From: a virus
Reading direction: 5' to 3' (one strand)
Virus record (IMG/VR): IMGVR_UViG_3300027852_000070
Location: 1-44,371 of that record
Length of the DNA stretch: 44,371 bases
In this document: positions 30,343-39,577 of the stretch, piece by piece
Layout: every line of letters starts with the position of its first letter
How positions within the stretch are numbered: the first letter of the stretch is position 1
Translations under genes and position numbers: made by a program
The notes under the pieces: generated by a model
What the model was told of the DNA's origin: nothing
The model's database searches: none
The model's input: the letters and a program-made list of their open reading frames with translations, nothing else

Positions 30343-30363
30343 TTTGTGCCCTATTTATCAAAA

Positions 30364-30747
30364 TTATTGCTTTGTTAATCTACCCGGTCCACCCAATGAT
30401 ACGGCGGCGGTCGCGTTTTGACTACTTGATTGTAATTCGCCTACGATTTGCGCTGTACCTTGATAAGTTAAACCCGACGCATATGTGATCGCGATTGGGA
30501 AAAATCCTTTACCGTCTGATAAATCCTGCAAGAACTCATGATCTCCGCGATCATCATCAGACTCAATAGTTAAACCATCAATTGATAATGGTACTCGCGT
30601 TTTAATTAATCGCGCACCACCATCACCGTTTGCTTGAACTTCGTTTTCCCATCCACCTAGTTTACGCTGTGATTCAGCATCAGCCGCAACGGGAAATTCC
30701 CGTCCGTCTAATATGATTGATTCAATTGATCCGCCTACTGCAGCCAT
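30364..30747 (-). CDS. Tail tube protein (Mu gp40/M-like)
   Basis: A 127-residue protein with the tail-tube pattern of Mu gpM: VGGSIESIILDGREFPVAADAESQRKLGGWENEVQANGDG, RVPLSIDGLTIESDD and GTAQIVGELQSSSQNATAAVSLGGPGRL. It polymerises as hexameric rings inside the sheath. It follows the sheath gene by 26 bases and is followed by a terminator hairpin, consistent with high expression. Confidence 0.88.
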   Translation of the reverse strand: MAAVGGSIESIILDGREFPVAADAESQRKLGGWENEVQANGDGGARLIKTRVPLSIDGLTIESDDDRGDHEFLQDLSDGKGFFPIAITYASGLTYQGTAQIVGELQSSSQNATAAVSLGGPGRLTKQ

Positions 30748-30773
30748 GATTATATACTCCTATAAATTAAAAG

Positions 30774-32267
30774 TTACGCCACGACCGTAGGTGTGCCGAA
30801 GAAGAAACCGAATTCCAAATCAATCGATTTGATATTAGTATTACCGCTCAATTGAACAGTGGTAACTAAATTCAATCGTTTAGGATTACCCGCGTCGATT
30901 TCTGCGATAGTGTTTAGTTTAGCCGTTTCCGGATCACTGATAATCGCATTTAAACCGAGACTATCAAGCATCGCAGCAACCGCGGCGACAGCCGTTTTCG
31001 GTTTCTTAGCGGCACGATTTACAGTTGGTTGATCGTCTGGAATTAATGGAGCGCCATCCCATTCGTCAGTTGCAAAAATCAAATCTAAATTAAATATAAT
31101 ATTTTGCAATTTAACAATATCAACAACAAAACGATAAGCCGGAGTAGGATCACCCGTTGGATGGTAGAAAGTAACCACATCGGATATATTTATCACGCCG
31201 TCTTTAACTTCAATTGTCGAACTACCTTTTTTAACCGCTACATCACGATCAGCGTATGTCCATTGTTCGCCATCAGTACCGGGAACAAGGCCGTCAGCGT
31301 CTTGACTACCGTAATCATGTGGAGGGTTATTATTTGCTAATTTAGCGATACGCGCTAATTGACGAGCCGCAGTAACGAAAGGTAAATCGTTCGAACCCGG
31401 TGCGACGAGTTGTGCATTTGTTTTGTCTGTTTTACGAGCATCAGAAACCGCAGTCGCAGCCGTCACCGTTGTAGCAGTATTACCAGTGAATACGACAAGT
31501 GGTTTACGTACTAACGCACCCCATCGACCGTCGCCAAATGTTGAATACTTACCGAGAGTCGTCGTATCAGCAACATCTAAACAATTTAAGACCATTGATT
31601 CCCAAATATTACCCACTTGAGCGAGTGCCGGATCGACATCAGGATTAACTAAACCGCCTACAGGTTGTGTAATTGCAAAAGAATTACCGACAGTCGTTAG
31701 ACCAATAACCTCGACGACGATATCGTTTGCGCTTGTACCTTCCCATTTCGATGTAAAATTAAGGACGGTGGTACCATCAACAGCGATAATCGGCATTTCT
31801 AAAACTGCATTAATAGCGGTTTCCATTTTAGCCGTAACGAGTGCGACTGTATCAGTCGTTTCGATAACAAATTCTTCAGAATCAATATTATTAACTCGAA
31901 TGATATACGATGCGGCTTCAGTAGGTGCGACAGTGGGTGTAATATCACCCGCCGAAGCGACACCGGAAGCGTCATCGTCAAGCGGATAAATAGTCACGGG
32001 GATTGTACCTACTCCGTCACCGTTCACGGGGAATAATTGACGTGCGGCATTATGAATCGGAGAACCGAAACCATAAATACTCGCCGCTTCCGGTGCACTA
32101 GTTACTTGTCGTTTCGTTGTCGCATATACTGACAAGCTATTACCTTGACCTACGACCGCGATTCGTTGTGGTAAAAATAAAATTCCACCGCGTAAATTTT
32201 TAAAAATTGTCTGAATGCCGAGGACCCGCGCTACCGCTGAAGCATCGACCGCTGTTGAAATGCCCAT
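30774..32267 (-). CDS. Tail sheath protein (Mu gpL-like)
   Basis: A 497-residue contractile sheath protein. The N-terminal handshake region (ARVLGIQTIFKNLRGGILFLPQRIAVVGQGNS) is followed by inserted beta domains around residues 95-190. A conserved C-terminal region follows (DVVTFYHPTGDPTPAYRFVVDIVKLQNIIFNLDLIF and the final VQLSGNTNIKSIDLEFGFFFG). The presence of a sheath shows that the phage has a contractile tail. A good ribosome site (TAGGAGATTATA) precedes ATG 32267. Confidence 0.9.
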   Translation of the reverse strand: MGISTAVDASAVARVLGIQTIFKNLRGGILFLPQRIAVVGQGNSLSVYATTKRQVTSAPEAASIYGFGSPIHNAARQLFPVNGDGVGTIPVTIYPLDDDASGVASAGDITPTVAPTEAASYIIRVNNIDSEEFVIETTDTVALVTAKMETAINAVLEMPIIAVDGTTVLNFTSKWEGTSANDIVVEVIGLTTVGNSFAITQPVGGLVNPDVDPALAQVGNIWESMVLNCLDVADTTTLGKYSTFGDGRWGALVRKPLVVFTGNTATTVTAATAVSDARKTDKTNAQLVAPGSNDLPFVTAARQLARIAKLANNNPPHDYGSQDADGLVPGTDGEQWTYADRDVAVKKGSSTIEVKDGVINISDVVTFYHPTGDPTPAYRFVVDIVKLQNIIFNLDLIFATDEWDGAPLIPDDQPTVNRAAKKPKTAVAAVAAMLDSLGLNAIISDPETAKLNTIAEIDAGNPKRLNLVTTVQLSGNTNIKSIDLEFGFFFGTPTVVA

Positions 32268-32278
32268 GTTATAATCTC

Positions 32279-32953
32279 CTATGGTGCCGTGTAATCGTAA
32301 TCAGCTTCGAGGACAATTTCGCCATCTTCAGCCCGTTTAACATCTACCGACAAGTATTCTAGCGTTTCCGCTACCACTTGTGGTGAGAATTCATTAAATA
32401 ATACCCTAAAAGCAATCCTCGCGCCTACTATTTGTTGAACTTGACGTCCATCTATTTGAGGTTGGAAAACTGTTATCGATTGCGGCCATCGTTGCCACAC
32501 TAAACCGCGTAATCCTAAATATGTATATTCGGCGGACATTAAAATATTACGTACGAGCCGTAATGCTTTTTGTACTTCGTAAGCCGCCTCACGATCTCCC
32601 GGTTTATGACCGGTACCGCCGTCGTCTTCGCTTACTCCATAACCGTAACAATCGATATTAAAAATACCGTCCGTTTTTTGTCGTTCGGATATATTACTTC
32701 CTGATTGATCAAAATTCGAATTATCATACCAGACATTAACGATAGGACTCGGATCGCTTGCTGAATCATTGAGATATTGTTCCCATGGATTCGAACGTTC
32801 CGCGAATATTCTTAATTTCCACTCGTCCGGATCTTTTGCCGCTGCGGTTGCTAATGATTGTTGACTCGCAATTTCAGTCACTAAAATAGTCACGATTTGA
32901 TCGCGAATAACTTCGAAATTATCTTGTTTATCGATTAATGCCGTTATAGTCAT
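32279..32953 (-). CDS. Probable tail terminator (Mu gp37-like)
   Basis: A 224-residue protein between the head-tail connector and the sheath, where Mu has gp37 (K). It has an early helix (NFEVIRDQIVTILVTEI), a strand region PIVNVWYDNSNFDQSGSN and GIFNIDCYGYG, then REAAYEVQKALRLVRNILM. This is the layout of tail terminator proteins such as lambda gpU. I infer the function from position and this layout. It overlaps the connector gene by four bases. Confidence 0.7.
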   Translation of the reverse strand: MTITALIDKQDNFEVIRDQIVTILVTEIASQQSLATAAAKDPDEWKLRIFAERSNPWEQYLNDSASDPSPIVNVWYDNSNFDQSGSNISERQKTDGIFNIDCYGYGVSEDDGGTGHKPGDREAAYEVQKALRLVRNILMSAEYTYLGLRGLVWQRWPQSITVFQPQIDGRQVQQIVGARIAFRVLFNEFSPQVVAETLEYLSVDVKRAEDGEIVLEADYDYTAP

Positions 32954-33330
32954 TTATAAAATTCCAATAAACAGACAACCAAACCCAATGCACGATCCGG
33001 GTTCGATTGTGAAACCTTAAATTTATAAGCATTACCATTAATATCGTCAAATTCGATTATCCATGGTTTTTTAGATGTGTCCGCGATGCCTTGTGGCAAC
33101 GTAAGTCCCGCCGCAGTCAATGACGAAATACGTATCGCCGCTGAAGCTAATCGACCGCTTACGGCTTGTCCGGTATCAGGATCAATAATCTGACTGATAT
33201 CGTTCGAATAACCCGTAAAAGGTTTAACCGTACCCGCAGGGTCAGTCACTGTGATTGGATAACCAAAACCATAGGCGCTATCTTCTAAAATAGCGCCTAG
33301 ATCCGATTCTGCTATTTCTCGTAAACCCAT
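32950..33330 (-). CDS. Head-tail joining protein (lambda FII / Mu gp36-like position)
   Basis: A 126-residue, mostly beta protein (LGAILEDSAYGFGYPITVTDPAG, AIRISSLTAAG, WIIEFDDINGNAYKFKVSQSNPDRALGLVVCLLEFYK). The Phage_attach-type end and its position between the gp35-like and gp37-like genes identify it as the head-tail stopper. It closes the capsid and joins it to the tail. Confidence 0.72.
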   Translation of the reverse strand: MGLREIAESDLGAILEDSAYGFGYPITVTDPAGTVKPFTGYSNDISQIIDPDTGQAVSGRLASAAIRISSLTAAGLTLPQGIADTSKKPWIIEFDDINGNAYKFKVSQSNPDRALGLVVCLLEFYK

Positions 33331-33332
33331 GA

Positions 33333-33788
33333 TTATTTTTTAAGTATGAAACCGCGATCTACATTATTATCGAGAGTTTCTTGACCGCCCGATAAATATT
33401 CGGCTTTAACTTCGTCGCCTTCAGCTAATATACCTTTTTTAGATGTAATTGATTTACCTTCAGCAACACGATACGGAGGAATTGTATCTTGTTTGGCTTT
33501 AGCTTCTTTTTTCGCTTTTTGTGCCTTCAATTTATCATCTTTGATTTTTTGTGCTTTTTCTTCGATTTCTTCCGATGAATCATCAGTCGATTCATCGGCA
33601 CCCGGAACCAATGCTTCGGATTCTTCAGTCGATTCATTCGATTCGGTTGGTTTAGCTTCTAAAGCGCGTAATTCTTTTAACGCTTTATTCAATTGATCAT
33701 TATTTAAACCGACAGTATTCGGTATTTCGACACCTTTTTCGACGGCGACCTTATTAATTGATTCGATTAAATTTTTATTACTTGGCAT
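33333..33788 (-). CDS. Mu gp35/HI1506-like structural protein
   Basis: A 151-residue protein with three parts: a helical N-terminus, an acidic linker (about 45-80) passing into a lysine/alanine-rich coiled coil (about 75-100), and a C-terminal fold (PPYRVAEGKSITSKKGILAEGDEVKAEYLSGGQETLDNNVDRGFI). The last matches the HI1506/Mu gp35 family. Its role is not established; it is probably a minor virion or assembly protein. It lies just after the capsid gene and its terminator hairpin. Confidence 0.7.
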   Translation of the reverse strand: MPSNKNLIESINKVAVEKGVEIPNTVGLNNDQLNKALKELRALEAKPTESNESTEESEALVPGADESTDDSSEEIEEKAQKIKDDKLKAQKAKKEAKAKQDTIPPYRVAEGKSITSKKGILAEGDEVKAEYLSGGQETLDNNVDRGFILKK

Positions 33789-33809
33789 GATTATTAACTC
33801 CCTAGTTAG

Positions 33810-33843
33810 AAGAAAGCCGAAGGCAAATTCCCCCGACTTTCTT
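33810..33843 (-). terminator. Hairpin after the major capsid gene
   Basis: On the minus strand AAGAAAGTCG pairs with CGGCTTTCTT over ten positions, with one G-U pair, immediately after the capsid stop codon. There is no long U-run beyond CTTTCTTCT. It is probably a partial terminator or an mRNA-stabilising 3' structure that boosts capsid expression over downstream genes. Confidence 0.6.
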
Positions 33844-33848
33844 AGTTA

Positions 33849-34928
33849 TTAAATACCAGTATTGATACAACCATACGTATCGATTGCAGTTGGTATCATA
33901 ATTGGACGTGTACCCGCTTCGACCATCATCGTTTCACCATTCGGGGTGATATAACCGTTCATTTGAATATCGAACGCTTTACCCGGAATACTAATACGAG
34001 ACAATAAAGATGGTGGTACGCGTGAATCACTAGTGATTCGTGGAATACCGCCGAATGCAGCGTCTAAACGACCCGAAGAGGCACGAACTACGACTTTATC
34101 ATCAGGGATGAATTTAGTTGATACGCCTGTTTGTGGATGCTTATAACGACCGCCATATGTCCAGATATCATAACTATAGTTACCGATTTCGATAACACCG
34201 CGGAAAATACCGCCGTTACCCATCAGTTCTAAAGGTACGATACCGTTACCATTGATACGACGATTATCCATACGAGCTAATACGTCGGAATCTTGAATAA
34301 ATAGTTCGTATGAACCTTCACCCATGATTAACATATCAGGATTCGACAAACCATCACCGCGGATAACATTCGCTAACGCTTCAATATCAGACAACATTAC
34401 AGCGGTAGTCTGATCCCATGCGACAGCGGCGTTCGGGAAATGAGTTGTTTTCGGTTTATAATCAATTGTATAAACTGCGACACCACTTTCGTCGATCAAA
34501 GTAACTGTACCAGTAGTCAACACCTGAGACGATTGATATTCAACGGCTCGAGCGATCTTACGCTGCAGTTTTTGACCTAAACGGACACCACGTTTCAATG
34601 CGTTAGCCATAAAGTCTACAGATTTAAACGGATCGTCACCCGGCATACGTTTAATTAATGTATGCGCGTTGATTGGTCCTGCTTCTTTATGGATTGGTGG
34701 TTTAAAGCCTTTATTCGTATATAAGTCTTCACTATTTAAGCGAGCACCCGTGCTCAAATCTTGAATAGCGATAGAGATATCTTCTTCAGTACGAACGATA
34801 TCGATTTCGACTTCTTCCGAATTATGAAAATTACGGCGTGGAGATTGAAACATACCCGATAAAAACATCGTCGGTTCTGCGTCTTGCTCATAGGCCGCGA
34901 GCATTACTTTAGTAGTTGTACCAGTCAT
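33849..34928 (-). CDS. Major capsid protein (lambda gpE family)
   Basis: A 359-residue HK97-fold capsid protein of the lambda gpE family (Phage_cap_E). Family segments include the LSGMFQSPRRNFHNSEEVEIDIV start, SEDLYTNKGFKPPIHKEAGPINA, FKSVDFMANALKRGVRLGQKLQRKIARAVEYQ, a long spine helix, and the C-terminal MNGYITPNGETMMVEAGTRPI. The preceding gene encodes the matching decoration protein. It should form the icosahedral shell with the decoration protein bound at threefold points. Confidence 0.92.
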   Translation of the reverse strand: MTGTTTKVMLAAYEQDAEPTMFLSGMFQSPRRNFHNSEEVEIDIVRTEEDISIAIQDLSTGARLNSEDLYTNKGFKPPIHKEAGPINAHTLIKRMPGDDPFKSVDFMANALKRGVRLGQKLQRKIARAVEYQSSQVLTTGTVTLIDESGVAVYTIDYKPKTTHFPNAAVAWDQTTAVMLSDIEALANVIRGDGLSNPDMLIMGEGSYELFIQDSDVLARMDNRRINGNGIVPLELMGNGGIFRGVIEIGNYSYDIWTYGGRYKHPQTGVSTKFIPDDKVVVRASSGRLDAAFGGIPRITSDSRVPPSLLSRISIPGKAFDIQMNGYITPNGETMMVEAGTRPIMIPTAIDTYGCINTGI

Positions 34929-34942
34929 GATAATACTACTCC

Positions 34943-35638
34943 TTATTGATTATCTAAAATATTGAGTTCGTCAACGCTTTCAGCGACGATCCCAAAATCA
35001 CGCAACGCATCGACGATACCATCTGTAACAGTACCACCCGCGTCAATTACTAGCTTCTCGCGACGAACGCGACCGCTAACCATTGCTCGTTGTGCTTGAT
35101 CTTCCGCACCCGTTGCCGACACATCATACGTCAACACCATGGAAGGAACTTGAGCACCACCGGCACCATCTACAGCAAAAATAACGACATCACCATCAGC
35201 GGCGACCGTTAATGTAGCAGTATCACCGACCACGAAATCAGCCGCACCGTCTGTAATAGTGAATTGTAAACCCGCAGCCTCGAAGACTGTAGCAGCACCA
35301 GCACCGACAGTAAGTGTCAAACCACTGGCAACTATTGCACCATTAGGATCGACAAGTTCAAACGTACCACCATTAGTTAGAGCGACCGTACAATTAAGTA
35401 CATAAGCGCCCACAATCGGTACAACTTGACCACCTACAACCGTCGCAAGTGTAACCGTACCATCACCGGTACCAGTAAACGCGGACGCTGTAACAGCATC
35501 GGCAACGGCTTTACGTGCCAGAATAGTACCTTCGACATAATCGTCAGCACCGGGAAAAGCTAAAGTAACATCGTTAAAAAGCGCATCAGCGATAATAACG
35601 GTACCCAGATCATTATTTGTAGTTGTTAAATTAGGCAT
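34943..35638 (-). CDS. Head decoration protein with inserted beta domain
   Basis: A 231-residue lambda gpD-like decoration protein. The gpD parts are the N-terminus (TILARKAVADAVTA) and the C-terminus (GDVVIFAVDGAGG, VLTYDVSATGAEDQAQRAMVSGRVRREKLVI). Between them, at about residues 52-150, is an inserted Thr/Val/Gly-rich beta domain (GTVTLATVVGGQ...DTATLTVAADG) of the Ig-like surface type. Such inserts protrude from capsids and may bind host surfaces or mucus. It is roughly twice the length of lambda gpD. Confidence 0.85.
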   Translation of the reverse strand: MPNLTTTNNDLGTVIIADALFNDVTLAFPGADDYVEGTILARKAVADAVTASAFTGTGDGTVTLATVVGGQVVPIVGAYVLNCTVALTNGGTFELVDPNGAIVASGLTLTVGAGAATVFEAAGLQFTITDGAADFVVGDTATLTVAADGDVVIFAVDGAGGAQVPSMVLTYDVSATGAEDQAQRAMVSGRVRREKLVIDAGGTVTDGIVDALRDFGIVAESVDELNILDNQ

Positions 35639-35984
35639 GATTATCTACTCCCAATTCGTCAGCTAATGCCGTCGCGAGAACTTTATCTTCAGATTCTTCG
35701 TCGTCGGACGCATCAGTATCTAAATCGTTTTCGCTTTCGCTTGCACGACTTTGGATTGACTGGTTATTCATACCAGCCGCGAAGTATTTAGCATTAACGG
35801 AAGCCGTCAATTCTGTACCTTCACTAATACACGACATAGCGAGATCCATATCTCCCGATGATTTACCCATCGTTAAATGTGCGTCTACGCGTTCGCGCTC
35901 CTGTGTAACACCTTTTTCCACGCCTTGCGCTTCAATCTGCGCGACTAGGGCGGGGTGTTCTGCTTTCAGTTGATTTAGGTCCAT
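35631..35984 (-). CDS. Nested scaffold protein (Nu3-like) from internal start
   Basis: Within the protease gene an in-frame ATG at 35984 is preceded by CAGGGGGCCGTA, a good ribosome site. It would produce a separate 117-residue scaffold (MDLNQLKAEHPALVAQ...). In lambda the scaffold Nu3 is made the same way from inside gene C. The predicted coiled, acidic C-terminal region (ASESENDLDTDASDDEESED) fits a scaffold. Confidence 0.65.
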   Translation of the reverse strand: MDLNQLKAEHPALVAQIEAQGVEKGVTQERERVDAHLTMGKSSGDMDLAMSCISEGTELTASVNAKYFAAGMNNQSIQSRASESENDLDTDASDDEESEDKVLATALADELGVDNHA

Positions 35985-36914
35985 TACGGCCCCCTGTTGT
36001 TGTCCACCGCCCTCGGCGGCACTGGTTTCGGAAATATCGCTATTTCCATTAATGGTATCACTATTGCTAGTAATACCGTTATTCTCTTCGTCATCATCTA
36101 ATGCAGGTTCTATCGCTACATTGGTGATGACTTTATCAATCATACCGACTTTTACCGCGTCGGGCTTGTCCGAATCAGGGTCTTGAGCGATAAGCATACC
36201 ACCTTGACCGAAATTATCTATAACATCTTGTTCGGTTGTGCCCCGACCTTCTGTAATTTTTTGAATAAACACCCTTTCCATGGCGTCTACTTCGTTTTGT
36301 AATACGCCCGCGCCATGTGGTGTCGATGGATCGGCTTGTTTATTGGGTGCATTTTTCGAAACGATTTTAATACGTTTTACACCATTACGCGCCATCGCGT
36401 CGGAAAAATCTAATCCGGCCATGATGACACCGATAGATCCGGTATTAGCAAGTGGAGACATCGCGACAATTTCATTCGCTGCAGTCGCTAAATAGTAACC
36501 AGCCGAAGCAATCATCCCATGATTTTCGGCAATAACTTTCTTTTTAGTCGATAAACTTTCGATCGCTTGTCGTGCTTGATCCATACCAGCAACCGTTCCG
36601 CCCGGTGTGTCCATTGCGAGTCGCACTGTATCCACGGTGGGATCGTCTTCGACGCTTTTAATCGCTGCGATAATATCGATATATCCTGTACCACCAAAAC
36701 CGAAGAAACGCGCAATCGGGCTCGGTCCCGCTGGGGATAATGGGCCGGAAATTTTAATCGTCGCTTCATTACCAGCATCATTCCGAGAAATAATACCGTC
36801 AAGAGGCTTTTCGCCGAATGCACTCAATGCCGTGGCACGTTCTTCGGTCGTCGCATTTTCTAATTTCTCAAGATATGAAATCGCGTAATCTTTTTGTAAT
36901 CCGTATAATTCCAT
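35631..36914 (-). CDS. Head maturation protease (S49/ClpP type) fused to scaffold
   Basis: A 427-residue lambda gpC-like protein. The S49 peptidase core spans about residues 60-250, with DTPGGTVAG, the Ser nucleophile in GMIASAGYYLATAANEIVA and the Lys region in GVKRIKIVSKNAPNK. The C-terminal part, after an acidic linker, is a scaffolding domain (MDLNQLKAEHPALVAQIEAQG...). It cleaves scaffold and portal during head maturation. I chose ATG 36914, two bases after the upstream stop; the frame opens ten codons earlier. Confidence 0.9.
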   Translation of the reverse strand: MELYGLQKDYAISYLEKLENATTEERATALSAFGEKPLDGIISRNDAGNEATIKISGPLSPAGPSPIARFFGFGGTGYIDIIAAIKSVEDDPTVDTVRLAMDTPGGTVAGMDQARQAIESLSTKKKVIAENHGMIASAGYYLATAANEIVAMSPLANTGSIGVIMAGLDFSDAMARNGVKRIKIVSKNAPNKQADPSTPHGAGVLQNEVDAMERVFIQKITEGRGTTEQDVIDNFGQGGMLIAQDPDSDKPDAVKVGMIDKVITNVAIEPALDDDEENNGITSNSDTINGNSDISETSAAEGGGQQQGAVMDLNQLKAEHPALVAQIEAQGVEKGVTQERERVDAHLTMGKSSGDMDLAMSCISEGTELTASVNAKYFAAGMNNQSIQSRASESENDLDTDASDDEESEDKVLATALADELGVDNHA

Positions 36915-36916
36915 GG

Positions 36917-37699
36917 TTATGCGTCCTCTATCCAGCCGAACCAATCTGCAGTTATAAGAGCGGCTTTGTCTGTAGTTTTTAAAAGCATCGCGATAACGGT
37001 ACCTTCTGTAAATGGTAACGGTACGGGTAAATTAAAACCTTCCGAGCTATCTTGTAAACCAATACTACCAAATGGAATAAATAATTCTTGATCGGTATAT
37101 TGATGATTATCTAATTCAGTCGCAACAATTTGAACCAATGCTCGAGCCGCAGCCGTTCCACTAATTGAGGAAGCAACTAAACCGGAGACCATCATGCGTT
37201 TTCCTTTTGGAACCATACGGGCACTTGATGAACAACGCACGTCATCTGCTTTAATTTCGCTATAAATTTGAGCGCCGACATAGGCTTTAATATCACCAAC
37301 CGCACCTTGTCCGGGTGTTCCGGTTGTTTGTATGTGCATGCAATTTATAAAACGTACGCCGGTTATGGCTCCAACTATCGGTGTTAATCCGTTTAATGGA
37401 ATAATAGCGGATTGTTCATCAAGATTAATATCGAGATAATGAACCTCAACACTGTTGACACCTATATCGCCGTCGGCATCGTCAGCATCGGAACTAACAA
37501 TATCAATATCAATACCCGCCGCGTCTGGAATTTTAAAAACACCATTCGGCCATATAATTCGATTCGCATCAGCACCCGTCGTCGTTAATTCGCCGAACGA
37601 TCCTTCGGGTTTCGCGCCTGATACTTTTCCGCGGGCAATTTGAACACCTAAATCCTGAACGGTTCGAAGTGGTCCACTATTACTAGTTATACCGCTCAT
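36917..37699 (-). CDS. Virion structural protein, beta-rich
   Basis: A 260-residue mostly beta protein between the portal region and the protease. The pattern VHYLDINLDEQSAIIPLNGLTP...VRFINCMHIQTTG and the later PKGKRMMVSGLVASSIS resembles a class of phage structural proteins that decorate heads or tails. I cannot name a family. Its position, next to the head genes, suggests a capsid-associated component. It is coupled to neighbouring genes. Confidence 0.6.
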   Translation of the reverse strand: MSGITSNSGPLRTVQDLGVQIARGKVSGAKPEGSFGELTTTGADANRIIWPNGVFKIPDAAGIDIDIVSSDADDADGDIGVNSVEVHYLDINLDEQSAIIPLNGLTPIVGAITGVRFINCMHIQTTGTPGQGAVGDIKAYVGAQIYSEIKADDVRCSSSARMVPKGKRMMVSGLVASSISGTAAARALVQIVATELDNHQYTDQELFIPFGSIGLQDSSEGFNLPVPLPFTEGTVIAMLLKTTDKAALITADWFGWIEDA

Positions 37700-37956
37700 G
37701 TATCGATCCTTACTTTACCGATACCACCTATAGCATAAACATAAACATCAGCTGCCGCACCAAATGATAAAGGAAGATCGCCATTGATCGGTACAGCCTC
37801 GGAAAAATCAGTCGGAACGGCACCCGTTGTCGCAATATACGTCCACATATATTTATCAGGTGAATTACTCATGATCCGAATCGCGGCCGTTGTCAAATTC
37901 GTAATAACTTTAGTCCATTGATCAGCGGGGCATGGTACGACTACAGGATTAGCCAT
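37696..37956 (-). CDS. Small virion structural protein
   Basis: An 86-residue beta-rich protein (MANPVVVPCPADQWTKVITNLTTAAIRIM...). I chose ATG 37956, nine bases after GGAG; a second in-frame ATG lies at 37971. Both overlap the end of the portal gene. Proteins with this opening are usually small head-associated structural proteins encoded after the portal. The function is inferred from position. Confidence 0.6.
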   Translation of the reverse strand: MANPVVVPCPADQWTKVITNLTTAAIRIMSNSPDKYMWTYIATTGAVPTDFSEAVPINGDLPLSFGAAADVYVYAIGGIGKVRIDT

Positions 37957-39577
37957 TTTCTTCGTCTCCATTTTCCTCGACAGTCATATCGAGATTTTCA
38001 TCTTTAATTAAACCACTCGCGATCAATGGTTGCAAGGCTTCTGCTAAATTTGTGTTTTCTTTTACTAATTGTTGTACGGTTTTTGAGTATTTCGACCCAG
38101 TTAGTTCGCGTGATGCACGATCACGGGTGATCCAACCATTCACGACAAGTAATTCGTACGCTTTAACCTCTTTGAGTAAATCCACGTTGGGTTTTATCGC
38201 GCCTGACCATTCGGCAAGCATCCACGCGCCGTATTTATCCCACTGTTCGGGGTTACGCCATGATTCGAGTAGACCCGGTGCGACAATATTCCCGTTTAAT
38301 GTCTCGGAAATTAACCAATCTTGATATATAGGGTTGTTAAATTCTTCACCGAAACTCGTACGTTTTAAATCTAGGTACATTTTCAATTCATTAACGGCAC
38401 CACGACTCGCGGAATAATTGTTCTGAAACGCGAGCGTCATTACTTCCGGTGGTATTTCGTTTGACCATGCAAACGCTTGAACGATAGCCGCTTCAAAGGC
38501 TCCGAAATTTACGTTCGGACGTTTTGTATCGTAACTTTGAATTTTTTCCCCATGTTGCATTTCCTGATAAATTGATCCGGGCATACTTTGAGAAAAATCA
38601 AGATCCTTTCGACCTTGAGAGTCATTTTGTGTGGTAATGGTATCTTTACGTAATGCACCACCAGTCAAAGGTAACGTACCCATTTTGTCCTCGGTTTTTT
38701 CGACCCATACAGCGATCATCGCATTAAGTACCGCAGCGCGTTGTTCTGCATCACGATAACGGTCAATCTCTTTTAATGATTGCATGACTAATGCGAGAAT
38801 AGATTGTCCGCGTACGTCATCGATTAGACGTTCGGTACCATATAGTAACCATGCTTGACGACGTCCAGTGCGAGGACCGAGAGCCGCAACGCGACGATGT
38901 ATACCGTTCTTTTGTTTAACAAAAAACGCAACATGTCGCCCCGATTTATCAATTTCGACACCGTTTGAAATTTCATTCCCGCGATTATTAACGGCACGAA
39001 TTAAAGTATCACTTTGAGGATCGGAAACGTGCTCGGCATCAATAAGATCAATCGTAGGTAATCCGGCCACGCCTTGCCGTAATAAAACGAGGACGTCCCC
39101 AGATACTAAAGCCATCATTCGGGCTTGACGTTGTAACGCACCTAACGTACGCGCATTACGATGATCACAAATTTCGGGATTTTTACCATAAATAGTGAAA
39201 CGACGCTCGGTATTTTCAGACCATGCGGCCAAATCATCGCGGTCGAGTCCTAAAATATCGGCATCGGGTGTCGCTTCGAGGGATAGACCCTTATTAATTT
39301 CATTCGTGATTAAACGACGAATTAAGCCGCGAGCGTATAGGTTTTCGGTAAATAATTGTTTTGAACGTTTACGTAACAGCCAATAATCGACAATTTCATA
39401 ATCTTTAGTGACGCCGAAACCGTTGTAAAACTTGTCGCCACTCCATGAACCGGTACCACCTACGAAATTATCGAGAGCATTGACATCGAGAATGGGAGAT
39501 ATATTAGATTCGGGCGCTTCATAACCAGCATTACCGGTCATAGCGAGCATTTTGTCGCGTAATTTATCATTTACCAT
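37949..39577 (-). CDS. Portal protein (lambda gpB family)
   Basis: A 542-residue portal of the phage_portal_2 family. It has the KDYEIVDYWLLRKRSKQLFTENLYARGLIRRLITNEINKGL start, the SGDVLVLLRQGVAGLPTIDLIDAEHVSDP segment and the C-terminal WSNEIPPEVMTLAFQNNYSASRGAVNELKMYLDLKR signature. Twelve copies form the vertex ring through which DNA enters and leaves. Its start overlaps the gpW-like gene by seven bases. Confidence 0.92.
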   Translation of the reverse strand: MVNDKLRDKMLAMTGNAGYEAPESNISPILDVNALDNFVGGTGSWSGDKFYNGFGVTKDYEIVDYWLLRKRSKQLFTENLYARGLIRRLITNEINKGLSLEATPDADILGLDRDDLAAWSENTERRFTIYGKNPEICDHRNARTLGALQRQARMMALVSGDVLVLLRQGVAGLPTIDLIDAEHVSDPQSDTLIRAVNNRGNEISNGVEIDKSGRHVAFFVKQKNGIHRRVAALGPRTGRRQAWLLYGTERLIDDVRGQSILALVMQSLKEIDRYRDAEQRAAVLNAMIAVWVEKTEDKMGTLPLTGGALRKDTITTQNDSQGRKDLDFSQSMPGSIYQEMQHGEKIQSYDTKRPNVNFGAFEAAIVQAFAWSNEIPPEVMTLAFQNNYSASRGAVNELKMYLDLKRTSFGEEFNNPIYQDWLISETLNGNIVAPGLLESWRNPEQWDKYGAWMLAEWSGAIKPNVDLLKEVKAYELLVVNGWITRDRASRELTGSKYSKTVQQLVKENTNLAEALQPLIASGLIKDENLDMTVEENGDEENG

